Source: Warburgia ugandensis
Lineage: Eukaryota > Streptophyta > Magnoliopsida > Canellales > Canellaceae
Assembly: GCA_035236585.1 (NCBI GenBank)
Contig: CP141135.1
Coordinates: 5,366,001-5,430,000 of the forward strand
Direction: 5' to 3'
DNA length: 64,000 nt
Shown: positions 37,098-49,250 of the stretch, in pieces
How the letters are laid out: every line of letters starts with the position of its first letter
Numbering within the stretch: the stretch's first letter is position 1
Notes under the pieces: generated by a model
Database searches by the model: none
The model's input: only the letters and a program-made list of their open reading frames with translations
What the model was told of the DNA's origin: nothing
Made by a program: the position numbers and the translations under genes

Positions 37098-38207
37098 CAT
37101 CTACCCTCTGAAATTGTAATGTGATTGACACCTACCCACAAATGACTTTCGGTAGAGGTTTGGTAATATGGATAGTCCACACCACCAGTCCGAGCCTTTC
37201 CATGTGGACGAATGTTAAGTCTCCCGTTATGGTGTCGACAGTGAGCGGCGGTGGTTGAGACCCTGGAGAGGTTGCCACTGCGGCATGACGATCTGTACTC
37301 TTGTACTGTATGCTTGCATGATGAGTATGGAGATGTTATTATATGCATGGGCGTAACAACACTTAGAGGATTGATATGAGTACTTATGATCTGTTAGACG
37401 AGTGTATGGGACACTTGTAAGACCAGTACCTTGGGATGCCCTGGCTGTTATTGTATGTTCATTGATATTGGATCATATTATGTTTACATCCATGAGATTA
37501 TCATATTTTATATCCATGAGGCGTATGTTTTATCGTATATAATGGTTTAAGACTATATTAGCATTGCTTATGATACTAATATTTTCATGAATAATTGACA
37601 TACATATTATATTAACATTGTTATTAAATTTTGTTTTCCTTGTTATTACATTAAATATCTATATACTTACACGCGCAATAGCTTACTGAGGCATTGCTTT
37701 ATTTTGCAATGCCTCAGATACTGAGCACGACAACAGGAAGGGCAAGGCCGTAGAAGGACAGTGATAGCAGCGATGACCACTTTGATTTGGCTAATAGATA
37801 GCTCAATATGAATGATTAGATGGACTACAATTTGAACCTATTTTATGGATTTGATTATAACATTATATATATTATGGAAATGTCTTTAAGTATGGTAAAA
37901 TATTATAATGGGTAGACCCTAAGCCACATTATTATGCTTTTTGGATATTTATTGTTTTAAAAATAAAGACGCCGATGATTTTGACGTTGGATTTGAAGTA
38001 TTGTCTTAAATTTATTACTGCGTACTTATATTTATCTATTAATCGTGGTCGTGATGTTTTTTGGAAAAGAGATAACAGCCGGAGGTTTTTCAGTTAATGT
38101 TCTAATAAAATAATTAATAGAATCTTTTGATTTTGGGATCCCGACTATTATTATTATTATTATGAAAGAAAAAAGAAAAAAATGTTATAAAAACCCGAGG
38201 TGTTACA
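37098..38207 (+). mobile_element. Family-B-like LTR fragment (3' part)
   Basis: It is colinear with about 51150-52201 (shared 'atggatagtccacac', 'aagtctcccgttatggtgtc' and 'gcaatgcct'), ending ACCCGAGGTGTTACA. It keeps a perfect 12-bp stem-loop at 37686-37717. It is more diverged from B1 and B2 than they are from each other. A ghost reverse-strand frame at 37348-37067 is not a gene. Confidence 0.75.
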
Positions 38208-38272
38208 CTTGTGATCTGTCCCTTCCCCGGCCCCTGAATAAGTGGGAGCTTTGTGCACCGGGCCTGCCCTTT
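38208..38272 (+). mobile_element. Au SINE, 3' part only
   Basis: It begins inside the SINE at 'cttgtgatctgtccc' and ends 'ggcctgccctttt'. The 5' half, which should lie to the left, is replaced by the LTR fragment. I looked for the missing half on the far side of the nested block and did not find it. Confidence 0.8.
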
Positions 38273-39101
38273 TCACATACCCTAATTGGATATATTATTC
38301 TTCCCCCCTAGGCATACTTAAAGATGTGTTATTACGACGTGAATTTGATTCTTTTGAATAAGAATATTGCAACTCCATTTATGATCAATATTTGAGAATT
38401 CGATAAACTATTTGCGAAAGTCCAATTTACATTTGAGTTAGGAGGGAGGAAGGTTGGTTCCTTGAACTCGCCAATCGAAAAAGACTGCATTTGGTTGCAC
38501 CTTCCATTGGCCATGGTAATCCCGTTTACTGTCATAATGGAAAGAGGCGACTGATGGGTCGTCCCATAAGATGACTTATTGCAGGTTTATTAGTGTCATC
38601 CACAAATTTTGAAGCCGAAATTATGAAGTCAGGGCATCCGTCCGATGTGCCAACTCTTAGAAAATCCAAGTTTGTATGTCATACTTGATTAACTTGAAGG
38701 CCACGAGATCATCATTAGATTGCTTTAATATTGTAAGATCATACCATGTGGCAACGAACAAAGTAGTTTTCTTTGAGAGGAATGCTAGTGATACTACAAA
38801 AATTTTCCTAGGACTCTCAATTTTGCCTCTTCGTTGAAAATTTTCCCTAATCTTCTTTCCATAATAATAATAATAGAAAATCCTTATTCATGTTATCTTC
38901 GCATGCTTCAATACAACAATTATGGTCACGTTCATCACTCATGCAATGACAGGAAGCGATGTACTCGAACTCATAGTAAAGTCTCCTGTGTTACATCTAA
39001 TCTTTTGATTTTATAGTCCACGTTTATGGCATCTTTTTTCTTCCCATTTGTCTCCAAAATGTGGTATTTTATTTCTCGTGCATGTGCAAAAATAGTGTAG
39101 A
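38273..39101. other. Unassigned sequence
   Basis: No gene, LTR end or SINE was recognised. Short open frames have no motifs. Confidence 0.45.
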
Positions 39102-39273
39102 GAGAGTCTTGTGCAACAGTAATGTTCATTATGTGACTTTGAGGTCACAAGTTGAAGGTGTAAAAACAGCTTATTATAAAATCTAAGGCAAGACTGCATA
39201 CTATTGACCCTTATGATTTACCATTTCCTCGAACCCCGCATATGCAAGAGCTTCATGCACCGGGGCTGTTCTT
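39102..39273 (+). mobile_element. Au SINE
   Basis: This nearly full-length but diverged copy has a head with 'gtgactttgaggtcaca', a middle 'actattgacccttatg' and a tail 'gcaccggggctgttctta'. Confidence 0.8.
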
Positions 39274-40855
39274 AAGAATATCCCTTACATCATGAAAATC
39301 AAACTTAGTGGATGATCTTCGTGGCTTTACATCGTACTCGATGGAACTGTGACAAGTGGGATATCTGATAGACATGGATCTCATTTGGGCTCTGAGCTTA
39401 CCACCTGTATTGGTTACATGTACATACATGTTCCCTGTGGATCTAAGTCGTCGATCACTAGGCTACATACGCTGTGTCCACTAAGATAGTGGTGTACATG
39501 TGATCTTTACCGTTGATCAATTACTGATCTCTTTCTCTCTCTCTGCCCAACGCACATTTGGTCATGCATGCAAGTGTGGACTACAGCGCACCAAGGACGC
39601 GTAAAAGTTTAGCCTCCATTATATGATAGAGAGTGACTTCTTTAGTAAGATTTAAGCCGTTCATCTTATAATAGCATGTGCACTTGAAATCGCAGCCACT
39701 GACTTTTTTTAGTTTTTATCAAAGAACTATTAAAGTCATTCAAATTCATCTTTTTCATGGGTCTCCTAATTTTGCTAAGCCTAACAAGCTAAATGGCATA
39801 GATGTTCCAAAAGAAGTCACCCTATGTAATAAAATGAAATGTTGATTTCTTCACAGGCATATATACAGTGTAGATATAGATGAATAGATAGATAAATAGC
39901 TGCAGGCAACTAGACATCTTTCCCGAAATAAACTTGGTCATAGGTTTGAGTCACTACTTTCCTTTTGACGGGAATCTAAATACGGTAGTGCATCTTTGAG
40001 TTTGCTTTATATTATTTTTGGCTTGGAAGCTTAAAAAAAAAAAGAAAGAAGGGATTTTAAAACGGCTGAAACCATTTTAAAATAAACGAAATCATAATTT
40101 TTTAGGCATATTTTACTACGAAATAGGATTTACTTCATGATTACCCAAACAGTCCCAGCTGTAATAACAAATCTTACGAATATTACGTACTGGCAGCAGA
40201 GGAATTATAAAGAGACCACCGTACTGCGGAGCGAACGTTGATTGACGGTTCCCATCCATTTGAACTTACTAAACTCATTCATCTCATCTCATTGCGCAGC
40301 CATTGGATGTTTGTATACAAAAGACCATGATGATCACGAGACATGAGGATCCTGTACGTTTGGAAGTTAAATTTTGATCATTTTTATTCAAAATTCCGAA
40401 CCCAATTCATTGCCATAGTATAAAACTTGTTAGCCAACGATGCTTCAGTCGTGGCTGCAAGTTCGAGTTGCTGCTTTTCCTTTGGTCGGAATACTTTTAC
40501 CATGAGTACAATTTTATAAATACTAGAATCATCCAATCCACGTGCTTTTTACTACTAGACATCTAAAGCAAGTGCAATTAAATGACGGAGATGAATCATC
40601 CAAGGTAAGCCGCACAATCAAGCAAACTTATTTTGAGAAGTGATATTTGGCTTGGCTTTAACTGCTTATACAACTTAGGAAAGGTCTTAGCACGACAGTG
40701 TTTTTTAAATCATCGACGAGGGTTAATGCAGTTTAACCTAACAAAATAACTTTAGTTAAGAGAGATATTGTCGTGGTATGACTGCCTCTGAGTTGTATGA
40801 GCGATCCCAGGTCAAGCGCACAACGGGCTTTGGTTTAGCAATTAGCATTCCTCGT
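39274..40855. other. Unassigned sequence
   Basis: No gene was recognised. The stretch includes short CT and GATA-like runs (about 39535-39545 and 39875-39900). Confidence 0.45.
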
Positions 40856-42810
40856 AGCAAAACCAGGTGGACGGTCTTTAACTTGCTTTCCTACGAAGAA
40901 AGAAAACTATGCCCTCCACCATTTTCAAAACTTCAGCTGTAGGTCAAGTAGGTCGTTACCAGAAATTGAATGGTTCACATGAAAGGTGGTCATCATCGTC
41001 AAGAACTTATGACCACATCCGATGCGAAGCCGAACGATATGGAAGCTACGACGAAAGAAAGAAAACTACGCTTCCATCCTTTGGTCGGTTTAATGTTTGA
41101 CTTATAATTGATCCACTGGTTTTTTTCACACTTACAAAGGCAAGAGAGGTAGAGGAGATCCATCGTGGACTAAGAGCTAAGAGGTTTTCTCATGTTTGTC
41201 CTCCTAAAGTTCTGAATTTCACTCTAGTCCCAATTAAAATTAAATTACGCAACTATCTCCTCTTTTATCAATTTCATTTCGATTTAGTCAATCGCTCTAA
41301 TACTTAAAAATCACAATAAGGTAATCTATTCCTGAAATGCCTCAGTTTATGTGGGCCCTGCTTTATAGTTGATTCAAAATACCACCTTCGATATCCAACA
41401 GCCCAATGTTCAACCGACGAGACGAGTTAATTGATGAAATGTGTGCATTGGATGCTGGAAATGCAGAGCTGAGAACTTGGTATAAGCAGTGGCGTCCGTT
41501 CAATGACCAACTGCACATTATCACCATCCTAGAAAATTTCGGTTAGTATTATTTTCAGGCTACCACATATGAGATGATTTAGAAAGGAGATCATAATTGG
41601 TTTGGATCAACCATTGATGTGAATTTGGGCCATGTAATTGAAGGCAAAGAGGGAAGATTTCGTGAGATTCTTTTTAGTAAAGGGGATCCCTAATTGTCAG
41701 CATGGGCCCTTGGCTTTCATTTCGTATTTTCTGTGCCACTTCCCGCGCGTACATTATTTTGTAGCTACTTCTTTACCCGCTCTGCTAGACTGCTAGAAAG
41801 AAGTGATCTCCTTGCCCCCGAGCCGATCAACCACAGGGGGCTTACAGTGTGAAGGCTTACGGTGTAAAGGGGAATCCAACTTGGGAAGCTTCCCAGAAAC
41901 AACACTCCCGAGTTTATAAACAGTCCATACTAGTCTACACAACCCCTCTTCGTTATGGGGTCTGACGCTGAACCTGAACCCATGGAGCGAGGCTTGCAAC
42001 CGGAGTTCAATCCGTACAAAGAAGCAGAGCTGAAAAAGGAAGCTGATGGGCTGCAAACCAGAGGTTTAAATATAATAGGCGTCTTTCTGGTTTTCCAAGG
42101 CGTTATTATCACCGTCGTGATGGATTCCTCGTCACTTTACTGTAAAATTTGGTGGATTCATTTCATGCTTTCCCTAATGGCAGCTACCATCACGGGAGCT
42201 TTCTTGACCATTGCAGCCGTTAACTACCTGAAAACAGCATCTCAGCTCGACGCTCTCAATCGAAATCGACCTGGCCCAGTCTTCTTTGGCATATATATTC
42301 GTCACGTCTTCATGGCCACTATGCTGCTCTGTATGGCTGTCTTTACTCTCATCATCCTGATCGCTTGCTATTATGTCCCTTACCATGTTAAGAAGGTGAC
42401 GTAGGTTCAATGGCTGCTTGTTTCCTCCTGTTCTGTGTCTAGGGTTTCTTGTCGGTCTCTGTTTCTATGGATCGAAAATAAAATGTATTGTTGTTTATAT
42501 TATGCAGTGAAAAGGTGGCACCAAAGAAAGACCAGAGAAATCCTTTTTGGGGTGGTCTTGTTTGATTGGTCATCTGTACGCCGGCTTCAATCTTTCTCTA
42601 AGTTTATCGCTTTTGTTTCTCAGGTCCATTGAAGGCCGTTCAAAGTGATAAGTTTGATGATTTGGTGCGTGGATCGAATGCTTCATTTACGTGATCTCGT
42701 TTTAAGTTTTCTTTCTTGGCGACAACAAATTTTGTGTTATTTCTTCCATTGGATAGGTGCTTGAAGTTATGGTTTTCAGATCAAAATCTTGGATCAGCAT
42801 GAACGGTGTG
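40856..42810 (+). repeat. Duplicated unit carrying gene copy 2
   Basis: The unit includes the long 5' flank (matching 2131-2850 and 45335-45890), the coding region at 41955-42404 and the 3' flank shared with 5504-5970. It has the longest intact flank of the three units and shows what the orphan at 2131-2850 once preceded. Confidence 0.75.
41955..42404 (+). CDS. Small three-TM membrane protein, copy 2 (149 aa)
   Basis: The intronless 149-aa frame is colinear with the copies at 5054 and 46131, with three hydrophobic segments at about 39-55, 65-91 and 117-140 and the QLDALNRNRPGPV loop. Copy-specific changes include Gly2, Tyr21 and His69 (WWIHF where the others have WWIPF). The TATA box at 41913-41920 precedes the ATG by 35 bp. 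The 5' flank has a ~40-bp insertion just upstream ('cttacagtgtgaaggcttac' region, 41841-41870) that the other copies lack. Function unknown. Confidence 0.8.
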   Translation: MGSDAEPEPMERGLQPEFNPYKEAELKKEADGLQTRGLNIIGVFLVFQGVIITVVMDSSSLYCKIWWIHFMLSLMAATITGAFLTIAAVNYLKTASQLDALNRNRPGPVFFGIYIRHVFMATMLLCMAVFTLIILIACYYVPYHVKKVT

Positions 42811-42869
42811 CATGGAGACATGAAACAGAAAGGCAAGTGAGACCGTAAATAGTAACCTTGACTCCCGAG

Positions 42870-43180
42870 AAAAAGATTCAGACCCATTTGATTTCCTAGT
42901 CGATCTTTCAGATGTTGAGTCGTCAGATTTTCTAGAGAACATCAACAATCCGATTATGGCAGTTTTGATCAGTAGGAAATCCAATCTCAATTGCCATGAT
43001 CGCCACCACGAAAGAGAAGAAAGGTCTCAGTCCGGCATCAGCAAATTCCATCCCCACCATCACCCATTGCCTTTGCTGGTTGTGATTCTGACGAAAGGGG
43101 AAGGATAAAAGAGATATTAATCAATGGCTAGGATCACTGGCTTTATGTGATTTCCTGATTAGCGTCGTCATGTTTTATTT
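42870..43180 (+). repeat. Distal 3' flank, copy 2
   Basis: The segment matches 13765-14190. In this copy it lies directly after the gene's 3' flank, giving the likely ancestral arrangement. A minus-strand open frame (42990-42781) is not preserved in the other copy and is not called a gene. Confidence 0.65.
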
Positions 43181-43336
43181 TAAGATTTTTTGCCGATTTG
43201 CCATCACTCTATGGCATTTTTCAGAAAAACCTAACATTTTCATCCATTTTTCCTGTTAATTTATATTAAATACCAATGTTACCCTTGTCCCTTCCGACAG
43301 CCGCTCTTTCTGGCACATTTTCCGGCACAACCCAAA

Positions 43337-43867
43337 GTGTCTTCCCAGCCGGCGCTGCCCAGATCACCTCCACCCTCTCCCCACCCCCGGTTGACGCTAC
43401 CCAGATCGCACCGCCTTTTCCCGTGCCGGCTCTACGACGTCGGCTACCCCCCGACACCTGAACCTCCACCTGGCTCCCGGCCCCCCAACTCCTCTGCACC
43501 CGAAGAGCTCCCGCCCCCTCTTTTCCCTCCCCTGCAGCCCGCTCCTCCCCCTACCCCGTTACGCGACCAGCTCCCCTGTACCCACCCCCGTAACCCAGGC
43601 CCCCTTCCCCCTCCTGTTCCCCTACCCCGGTACACAGGCTCCTTCCCCCTACTGTTCCCCTTCCCCGTAGACCGGCTCCTTCCCCAGTCCCCTCCCCACT
43701 ACGCCGGCCCCCGGTGTACCAGCAACCCCCGTGTAGAAGGGTATATTTGTCACCTACACTATAGTTGTCTTCCTGCTGACGGACCATCGATGGATGGAAT
43801 AAAGGACAGTTATTTTGAGAAATGGAAAAGGTGCGTATCTTGGGGCTTGTCTTCTTCTGGTCTGTAA
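43337..43867 (+). CDS. Proline-rich open frame, doubtful gene (176 aa)
   Basis: The first ~130 residues are rich in Pro, Arg and Ser (PPPLFPPLQPAPPPTP-like) and come from a C-rich island. The last ~45 residues, from VEGYICHLHYS to SSSGL, come from duplicated block P and parallel the open frame at 3720-3926. There is no signal peptide and no known domain. Other frames in the island are also open because C-rich DNA has few stop codons. I regard it as a possible new or chance open frame and not an established gene. Confidence 0.25.
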   Translation: MSSQPALPRSPPPSPHPRLTLPRSHRLFPCRLYDVGYPPTPEPPPGSRPPNSSAPEELPPPLFPPLQPAPPPTPLRDQLPCTHPRNPGPLPPPVPLPRYTGSFPLLFPFPVDRLLPQSPPHYAGPRCTSNPRVEGYICHLHYSCLPADGPSMDGIKDSYFEKWKRCVSWGLSSSGL

Positions 43868-44650
43868 ATAGTTAAAATAATCAGGAAGGCAGGTTGTTTT
43901 CTTTTCTTTCAAGTAGTGGCCACGGTGCTATGAGCGTGGAGACTTAATGGTCTCTGGTTTAATTTCCACGTTTGACTTAATGTCTGTGACTGGTGAGTAC
44001 GCCAAAAGTGAAGGGACATTGTATACCGTCCTTTGGTTTTTTTTGGGCTTGGCTCGGGGGGTCAACGTGGCTTTGCTAAATGTAGAACAGTCCGCTCGAC
44101 AAAATGCGTTTGGTATACTATCGCTTTCTGTGGGGAATTTCGTGGCTCTTTAATCTGCAGATGAGGCCTACTGTCGCTTTCTGTTTGACGTTGGTTGCAT
44201 GCGAAGACGAGTCATATCATCGTATGATTCGCATCAATAACTATTCTCAGACAGCAGCCCATCCGCGTAAGAGACAAAGGATAAGAGACCGAGTCAAATA
44301 GGAGAAAATTCTAACACAGATGAATAGGGCACAAAAAAACTAATGTACCGACAGAGAGACAGAATCTTTAACACAGACGAATAGGGGACAAAAAACTAAT
44401 GTACGAGAGAGAGAGAGAGCTGCAGCTTTACTGATATATTAAAGAGACAAAGCTTCCTAGAAACGGGAGTGAAGTAGTTTCGGCATAAAACAGCCCATCC
44501 CAACTCTTCGTTATGGCTATTCTGCTGCAATGGACCTCACGGAGCGAGGCTTGCAACCGCCGTTGAATGGGCGTCAAGAAGCAAGGCTCAGAAAGAAGCT
44601 CAGAAAGAAAACTGTTGAGCTGCAATATAGATGTTTCCACCCTGGATAGC
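43735..44650 (+). repeat. Local duplicate block P (copy 2)
   Basis: It matches 3735-4440 but lacks the Au SINE. It contains an extra stretch (about 44000-44430) with short (GA)n and a repeated 'aatctttaacacagacgaat' motif near 44310-44400. It ends in the truncated gene copy at 44514. Confidence 0.7.
44514..44650 (+). pseudogene. Truncated N-terminal copy of the 149-aa gene (second)
   Basis: The ATG-initiated frame resembles residues 1-40 of the family (DLTERGLQP, then a basic/acidic stretch with a small internal duplication 'aagaagctcagaaagaa', ending QYRCFH). It stops before TM1. It is sister to 4321-4440; both share the 'gctgcaatggacctcacgga' sequence not found in the full genes. Confidence 0.7.
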
Positions 44651-44734
44651 CTAGGTGCAAAAATTCATGCGCATTGGTTTCTTCTAGTTATTAATTTTCT
44701 TACTTGAAAAGTCCAATAACTATGATTAAAATAC

Positions 44735-45000
44735 ATTAATTTCAATCGAAAAAAGCTAATAGCTAGAAGCAACCAATGTACATGAGTTTTGCAGCTAGTC
44801 TAAATTAAGGTTATAGAAGATCATCTTGAGAAGAGCCCAAGATGGATAGGTTACGGATTCAGTCCCGACGCCATTCGTTTACGCAATGAAGAAGAATCAG
44901 TTCATCTCCTAAAGTTACTGAAAAAGTCTACAAATTATCTACATTTTTTTCACAATTATTTACTTTTGGATTGAACCTCTACACGCTTATTGAGAAGTCA
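44735..45000 (+). repeat. Local duplicate segment D (copy 2)
   Basis: It matches 3281-3560. Here it follows block P; in copy 1 it precedes it. Confidence 0.6.
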
Positions 45001-45334
45001 CCTGATGTGACATGTAGAGAGAGAGAGAGAGCAAGGTATAATTTAGAAATTCAGAAACTCGAGTTGAGTTAACTAAAAGAGGCTGGTTGGAGAATGGCAA
45101 GCACTTCAGTGGAATTTTGAATAATTTTCTTTTGTAAATTCTATATTTATTTTAAATTCTGGCTCAACTTAGATAGCTTTGATGTGCAGCATTTCAACTT
45201 GACGAGTGACTTACTTTGCTACAAAGTTGAATAATTCAAACAAGATTTCTGAAATATAATCTTAAAAAGTTAAAATATGTTGTTTACACATTTTTGCTTC
45301 AGGTGCAACGGCGCTTTGGTTTAGCCATTAGCAG

Positions 45335-47125
45335 CCCTTGTAGCAAAAGCAAGCGGAGGGCCCTTAGCATGTTTTCCTATGGAAAAGGACAACTATGCCC
45401 TCACCACTTTCAAATTCAGCAATCAAGTACGGCTTTATCAATTGGGTTTACCTTTAAATAATTCTTCAACAGAGGAAATAGTGTATGCTCCTGGGAAATT
45501 CTGAATTTCAGTAGTCCCGCTCAATTAAAATTAAATTACACAATTATCCTCTTTTATCAATTTCATTTCGATTTAGTCTCCCTAATGCTAAAAAATTATA
45601 ATAAGGTGATCTATTCCAGTAATGCCTCAGTTTATGTGGGCCCTGCTTTATAATTGATTAAAAATACCGCCTTCGATATCCAACAGCCCAATGTTCAACC
45701 GACAATACGATTTAATTGATGAAATGTGTTGGTATAAGCCATGGGCCCTGTTCAATGACCAAATGCACATTATCACCATCCTAGAAAATTTCGTTTTCTA
45801 TTATTTTTGGGCTACCACATATGAGATGATTTAGAAACGAGATCATAAATGGTTTGGATCAACCACTGATGTGAATTTGGGCCTTGTAATTGAAGGCAAA
45901 GAGGGAAGATTTTGTTCGTCATTATCATGGGCCCTTCGCTTTCATTTCCTACTTTCTATGCCACTTCCCGCGAGTAGATTATTTTGTAGCTACTTTTTTA
46001 CCGCGGCAACTACAAAAGTGATCTCTTGCACTGAACCATTAACCACAGGGGGCTTACTGGGAACCTTCCCAGAAACAACACTCCCATTTTATAAATAGCC
46101 CATACTAGTCTTACACAACCCCTCTTCGTTATGGCTTCTGAAGCTGAACCTAAACTCATGGAGCGAGGCTTGCAACCGGAGTTCAATCCGGATAAAGAAG
46201 CAGAGCTGAAAAAGGAAGCTGATGGGCTGCAAACCAGAGGTTTCAATATAATCGGCGTGTTTCTGGTTTTCCAAGGCGTTATTCTCACCGTCGTGATGGA
46301 TTCCTCGTCACTTAACTGTAAAATTTGGTGGATTCCGTTCGTGCTTTCTCTATTGGCAGCTACCATCACGGGAGCTTTCTTGACCATTGCAGCCGTTAAC
46401 TACCTGAAAACAGCATCTCAGCTCTACGCACTCAATCGAAATCGACCAGGCCCAGTCTTGTTTGACATATATAATCGACACGTCTTCATAGCCACGATGC
46501 TGCTCAGTATGGCTGTCTTTACTCTCATCATCCTGATCGCTTGCTATTATGTCCCTTGCCACGTTAAGAAGGTGACCTAGGTTCAATGGCTGCTTGTTTC
46601 CTACGGCGTGTTCTGTGTCTAGGGGTTCTTGTTGGTCTCTGTTTCTATGGATCGAAACTAAAATGTATTGTTGTTTATATTATTCAGTGAAACGCTGGCG
46701 CCAAAGAAGGCCAACAAAGGATGCATTCATGATGCTGCAAGTGGGAGAGAAATCCTGTTTGGGGTGGTCATCTGCTGGCCAGTTTCAGTCTTTCTCTGGT
46801 TTTATCGCTTTTGTTTCTCAGGTCCGTTAAAGGTTGTTCTGAGTGATAAGTAAGTTTATTGTGTGAATTTATTCTCTGTTAGTTGACGTCTTTCTATTCT
46901 CAGAAATTTCTCAACCTCTTGATGATTTGGTGTGTGGATAGAATGCATGATTTAAGTGATCTCGTTTTCAGTTTTCTTTCTTGGGCACGAAAATTTCGTG
47001 TTATTTCTTCCATTGGATGGGTGCTTGAAGTTATGGTTTTCAGATAAAAATCTTGGATTAGCTTGAACAGGGACATGTTATATTTTTGTTTTGGAAAGGC
47101 ACGTGACAGCAAGTGCTTCTACGAT
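45335..47125 (+). repeat. Duplicated unit carrying gene copy 3
   Basis: The unit has a 5' flank (to about 46130) very close to 4440-5053 of copy 1, the coding region and a 3' flank through about 47125. Both copies 1 and 3 are preceded by a truncated N-terminal copy, suggesting that a two-part unit (fragment plus gene) was duplicated. Confidence 0.75.
46131..46580 (+). CDS. Small three-TM membrane protein, copy 3 (149 aa)
   Basis: The third intact 149-aa copy has the same three hydrophobic segments and no indels relative to copies 1 and 2. Specific changes include Phe38, Leu75, Tyr99 in place of the loop Asp, Asp112 and Asn115. The TATA box is at 46088-46095, 36 bp before the ATG. As with the other copies, the function is unknown. 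Confidence 0.8.
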   Translation: MASEAEPKLMERGLQPEFNPDKEAELKKEADGLQTRGFNIIGVFLVFQGVILTVVMDSSSLNCKIWWIPFVLSLLAATITGAFLTIAAVNYLKTASQLYALNRNRPGPVLFDIYNRHVFIATMLLSMAVFTLIILIACYYVPCHVKKVT

Positions 47126-48007
47126 TACACCCTGAGGTTACATCATGGAGATAGAGACAAGTTGTAGAACGTGGTACAAGTAATGTCAGTCTGAGTTCTT
47201 CGCTCTGGGCTACGAAGAATTCTGTTCTTTCGTCCATTTATATGTGACGGGCTCTTATGACTTTACGTACCTTCAGGTTGCGCCATGTGGGAGAGAGAAG
47301 TTTCAGGATTTTACAAAGTGAGAGTGTGCGAGAGCCAAAAGCTATTAAAAACATTCAAGGGGAAGGGGGGGCAAGGGTAAAACGTGTAGCAAGAGGACCC
47401 GAAGGATTATTGACCAAAAATCATGGACACAGAATTAACCAACCTGCCTTGTTAATCATGCCTTATGATGGGGGAACAAAAGGAGGATTTCACCCCGTTT
47501 CTAGACCCACATAAGTAACCAAGACTGGTGGTTTTATCTACCCCTGTTTCTCCGGTAGTCACATGAAGATGTATATAGATGCATCCATTCCAGCGGTTTC
47601 TAATCGCCAGTCAAAAATATTAATTGAAGAATTAATTATTTTCTATGTACTTATCAGCTGTATATATAAGATCAACCAAGTGTGCCAGATCTAGTAAATA
47701 TAGAAAACTCATCCGAGTTACTTGACTCAAAAGCAAATCATGTCACTATCGAGTGGGCTCGCAGCATATTCAAAAGCCTTATTTTGGTTGAAATTTGGAC
47801 TCCAAAACTTTAAGGACAACATTAGAATACCTTAACCAACTAGACTAGTTTTGATTTGTACATGTAAATAAAAATTTTATACATAAAACAAAACAAATAA
47901 AATTTTAAAAATTCTCACTCGAGTTAACTCAAACTCAGCTTACTTTTAAGTCGAGTTGAGTTTTCGATTACAAGCCCTAAACCTTTGTATATTTGTGACT
48001 TGTGGTT

Positions 48008-48010
<3 letters not shown>
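47126..48010. other. Unassigned sequence
   Basis: No gene was recognised. An 85-codon open frame at 47257-47514 has no motif. Around 47900-47960 is a stretch of 'actcgagtt'-type words common in decayed plant repeats. Confidence 0.45.

Positions 48011-48091
<81 letters not shown>
48011..48091. repeat. (CT)n microsatellite
   Basis: About 40 uninterrupted CT units. Confidence 0.95.
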
Positions 48092-48092
<1 letters not shown>

Positions 48093-48499
48093 AATAGCAA
48101 ATCATCGTAAGACATAAATGGAATTGCAATAATCAGAAAAAATTAACTTTGCCTAACAAAAGAAACCAAACAGTACCCCTCTCCAACCCAAAAAATCCAA
48201 ACAGTTACTTTGCTTTTTTCCTTGCATAGCTTTTGCTTTCTCATTAATTTTTGCATTCGATGATCGAGAAAATAGTTTTTTGGATGATAGAGTCTTCAAT
48301 CGTCGTTATTTTGGTTTATTAGATATGAAAAACCGGATTGAATGTTTGGGCATTAGACTTGAAGTTCTTTATTGATCACACCAAAACCTTCTAAGCAAAG
48401 TGGCACAAAGAGTCTCTCACATGAGTGGCCAAAGTTTAGGACCATGTGTCTACCATTCAAAAGTAAAGTTTTTTGTTGATTGCACCCGTCAATTCATGA

Positions 48500-48678
48500 A
48501 GGGGAGCCTTGACGTAACGGTAAAAGTTGTCGTCACGTGACCTTGAGGTCACAGGTTCAAGGCGTGGAATCAGCCTCTTGCAAAAATGCAAGATAAGGTT
48601 ACGTACTTTAAGCCATTGTAGCCCGCCCCTTCCCCGGACCCTGCATAGGCGGGAGCTTTGTGCACCGTGGCTGCCCTT
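48500..48678 (+). mobile_element. Full-length Au SINE with target duplications
   Basis: It starts AGGGGAGCCTTGACG and ends GTGGCTGCCCTT. The head contains the tRNA-like B box ('ggttcaaggc') and the body has 'ccttccccggaccctgcata'. It is flanked by 16-bp duplications matching at 15 positions: acccgtcaattcatga (48484-48499) and acccgtcaattcatca (48679-48694). Confidence 0.95.
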
Positions 48679-48694
48679 ACCCGTCAATTCATCA

Positions 48695-49245
48695 ATTGGA
48701 TTTCATAAACTCGTATGGACCCCTGGACATCTTTCTATTTCATGATTAATTATTGTGGAGCCCACAACAAGTACAGTTATCACGTGGTCGATCTAGTAAG
48801 ACACTAGTACTAGACCAAGTGGATTTGAGACTCATTGCCAAACAAAGATGAAATAGTACTAATAAGATGGTTACTAAATCATCCCCCTAAAGGTTCAAGC
48901 TATTGCTTTTTCTTTGGCTAGCCAAGGATAATATTTAGCAATGGGTAAGTGATTTGCTTTGTAATTTTTTCTTTTTAAAAATAAAAAAACAAATAAGTAA
49001 CATAAATGATGATTTCTAAATTAGCCTCAAAAGACAGAATACTCGTGATAGGGAACCAATGGCTATAGAGGGAATTTTGCTTTGAGAAATATATTTCTAC
49101 TCATTTGAACAAGATAAATGCTAGCCTAGTTTTGGTACAGAATCTGGCCTTAGAGGAGAGTTTGTTTTGGGCAATAATATTTCCCTTTGAACTAGAAAAA
49201 TGCTAACCTAGCTTCAATATTGAATCTAGAATCTTACCTGTCTAA
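48695..49245. other. Unassigned sequence
   Basis: I see no gene or named repeat between the SINE and the solo LTR. Confidence 0.45.
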
Positions 49246-49250
49246 GCTAT

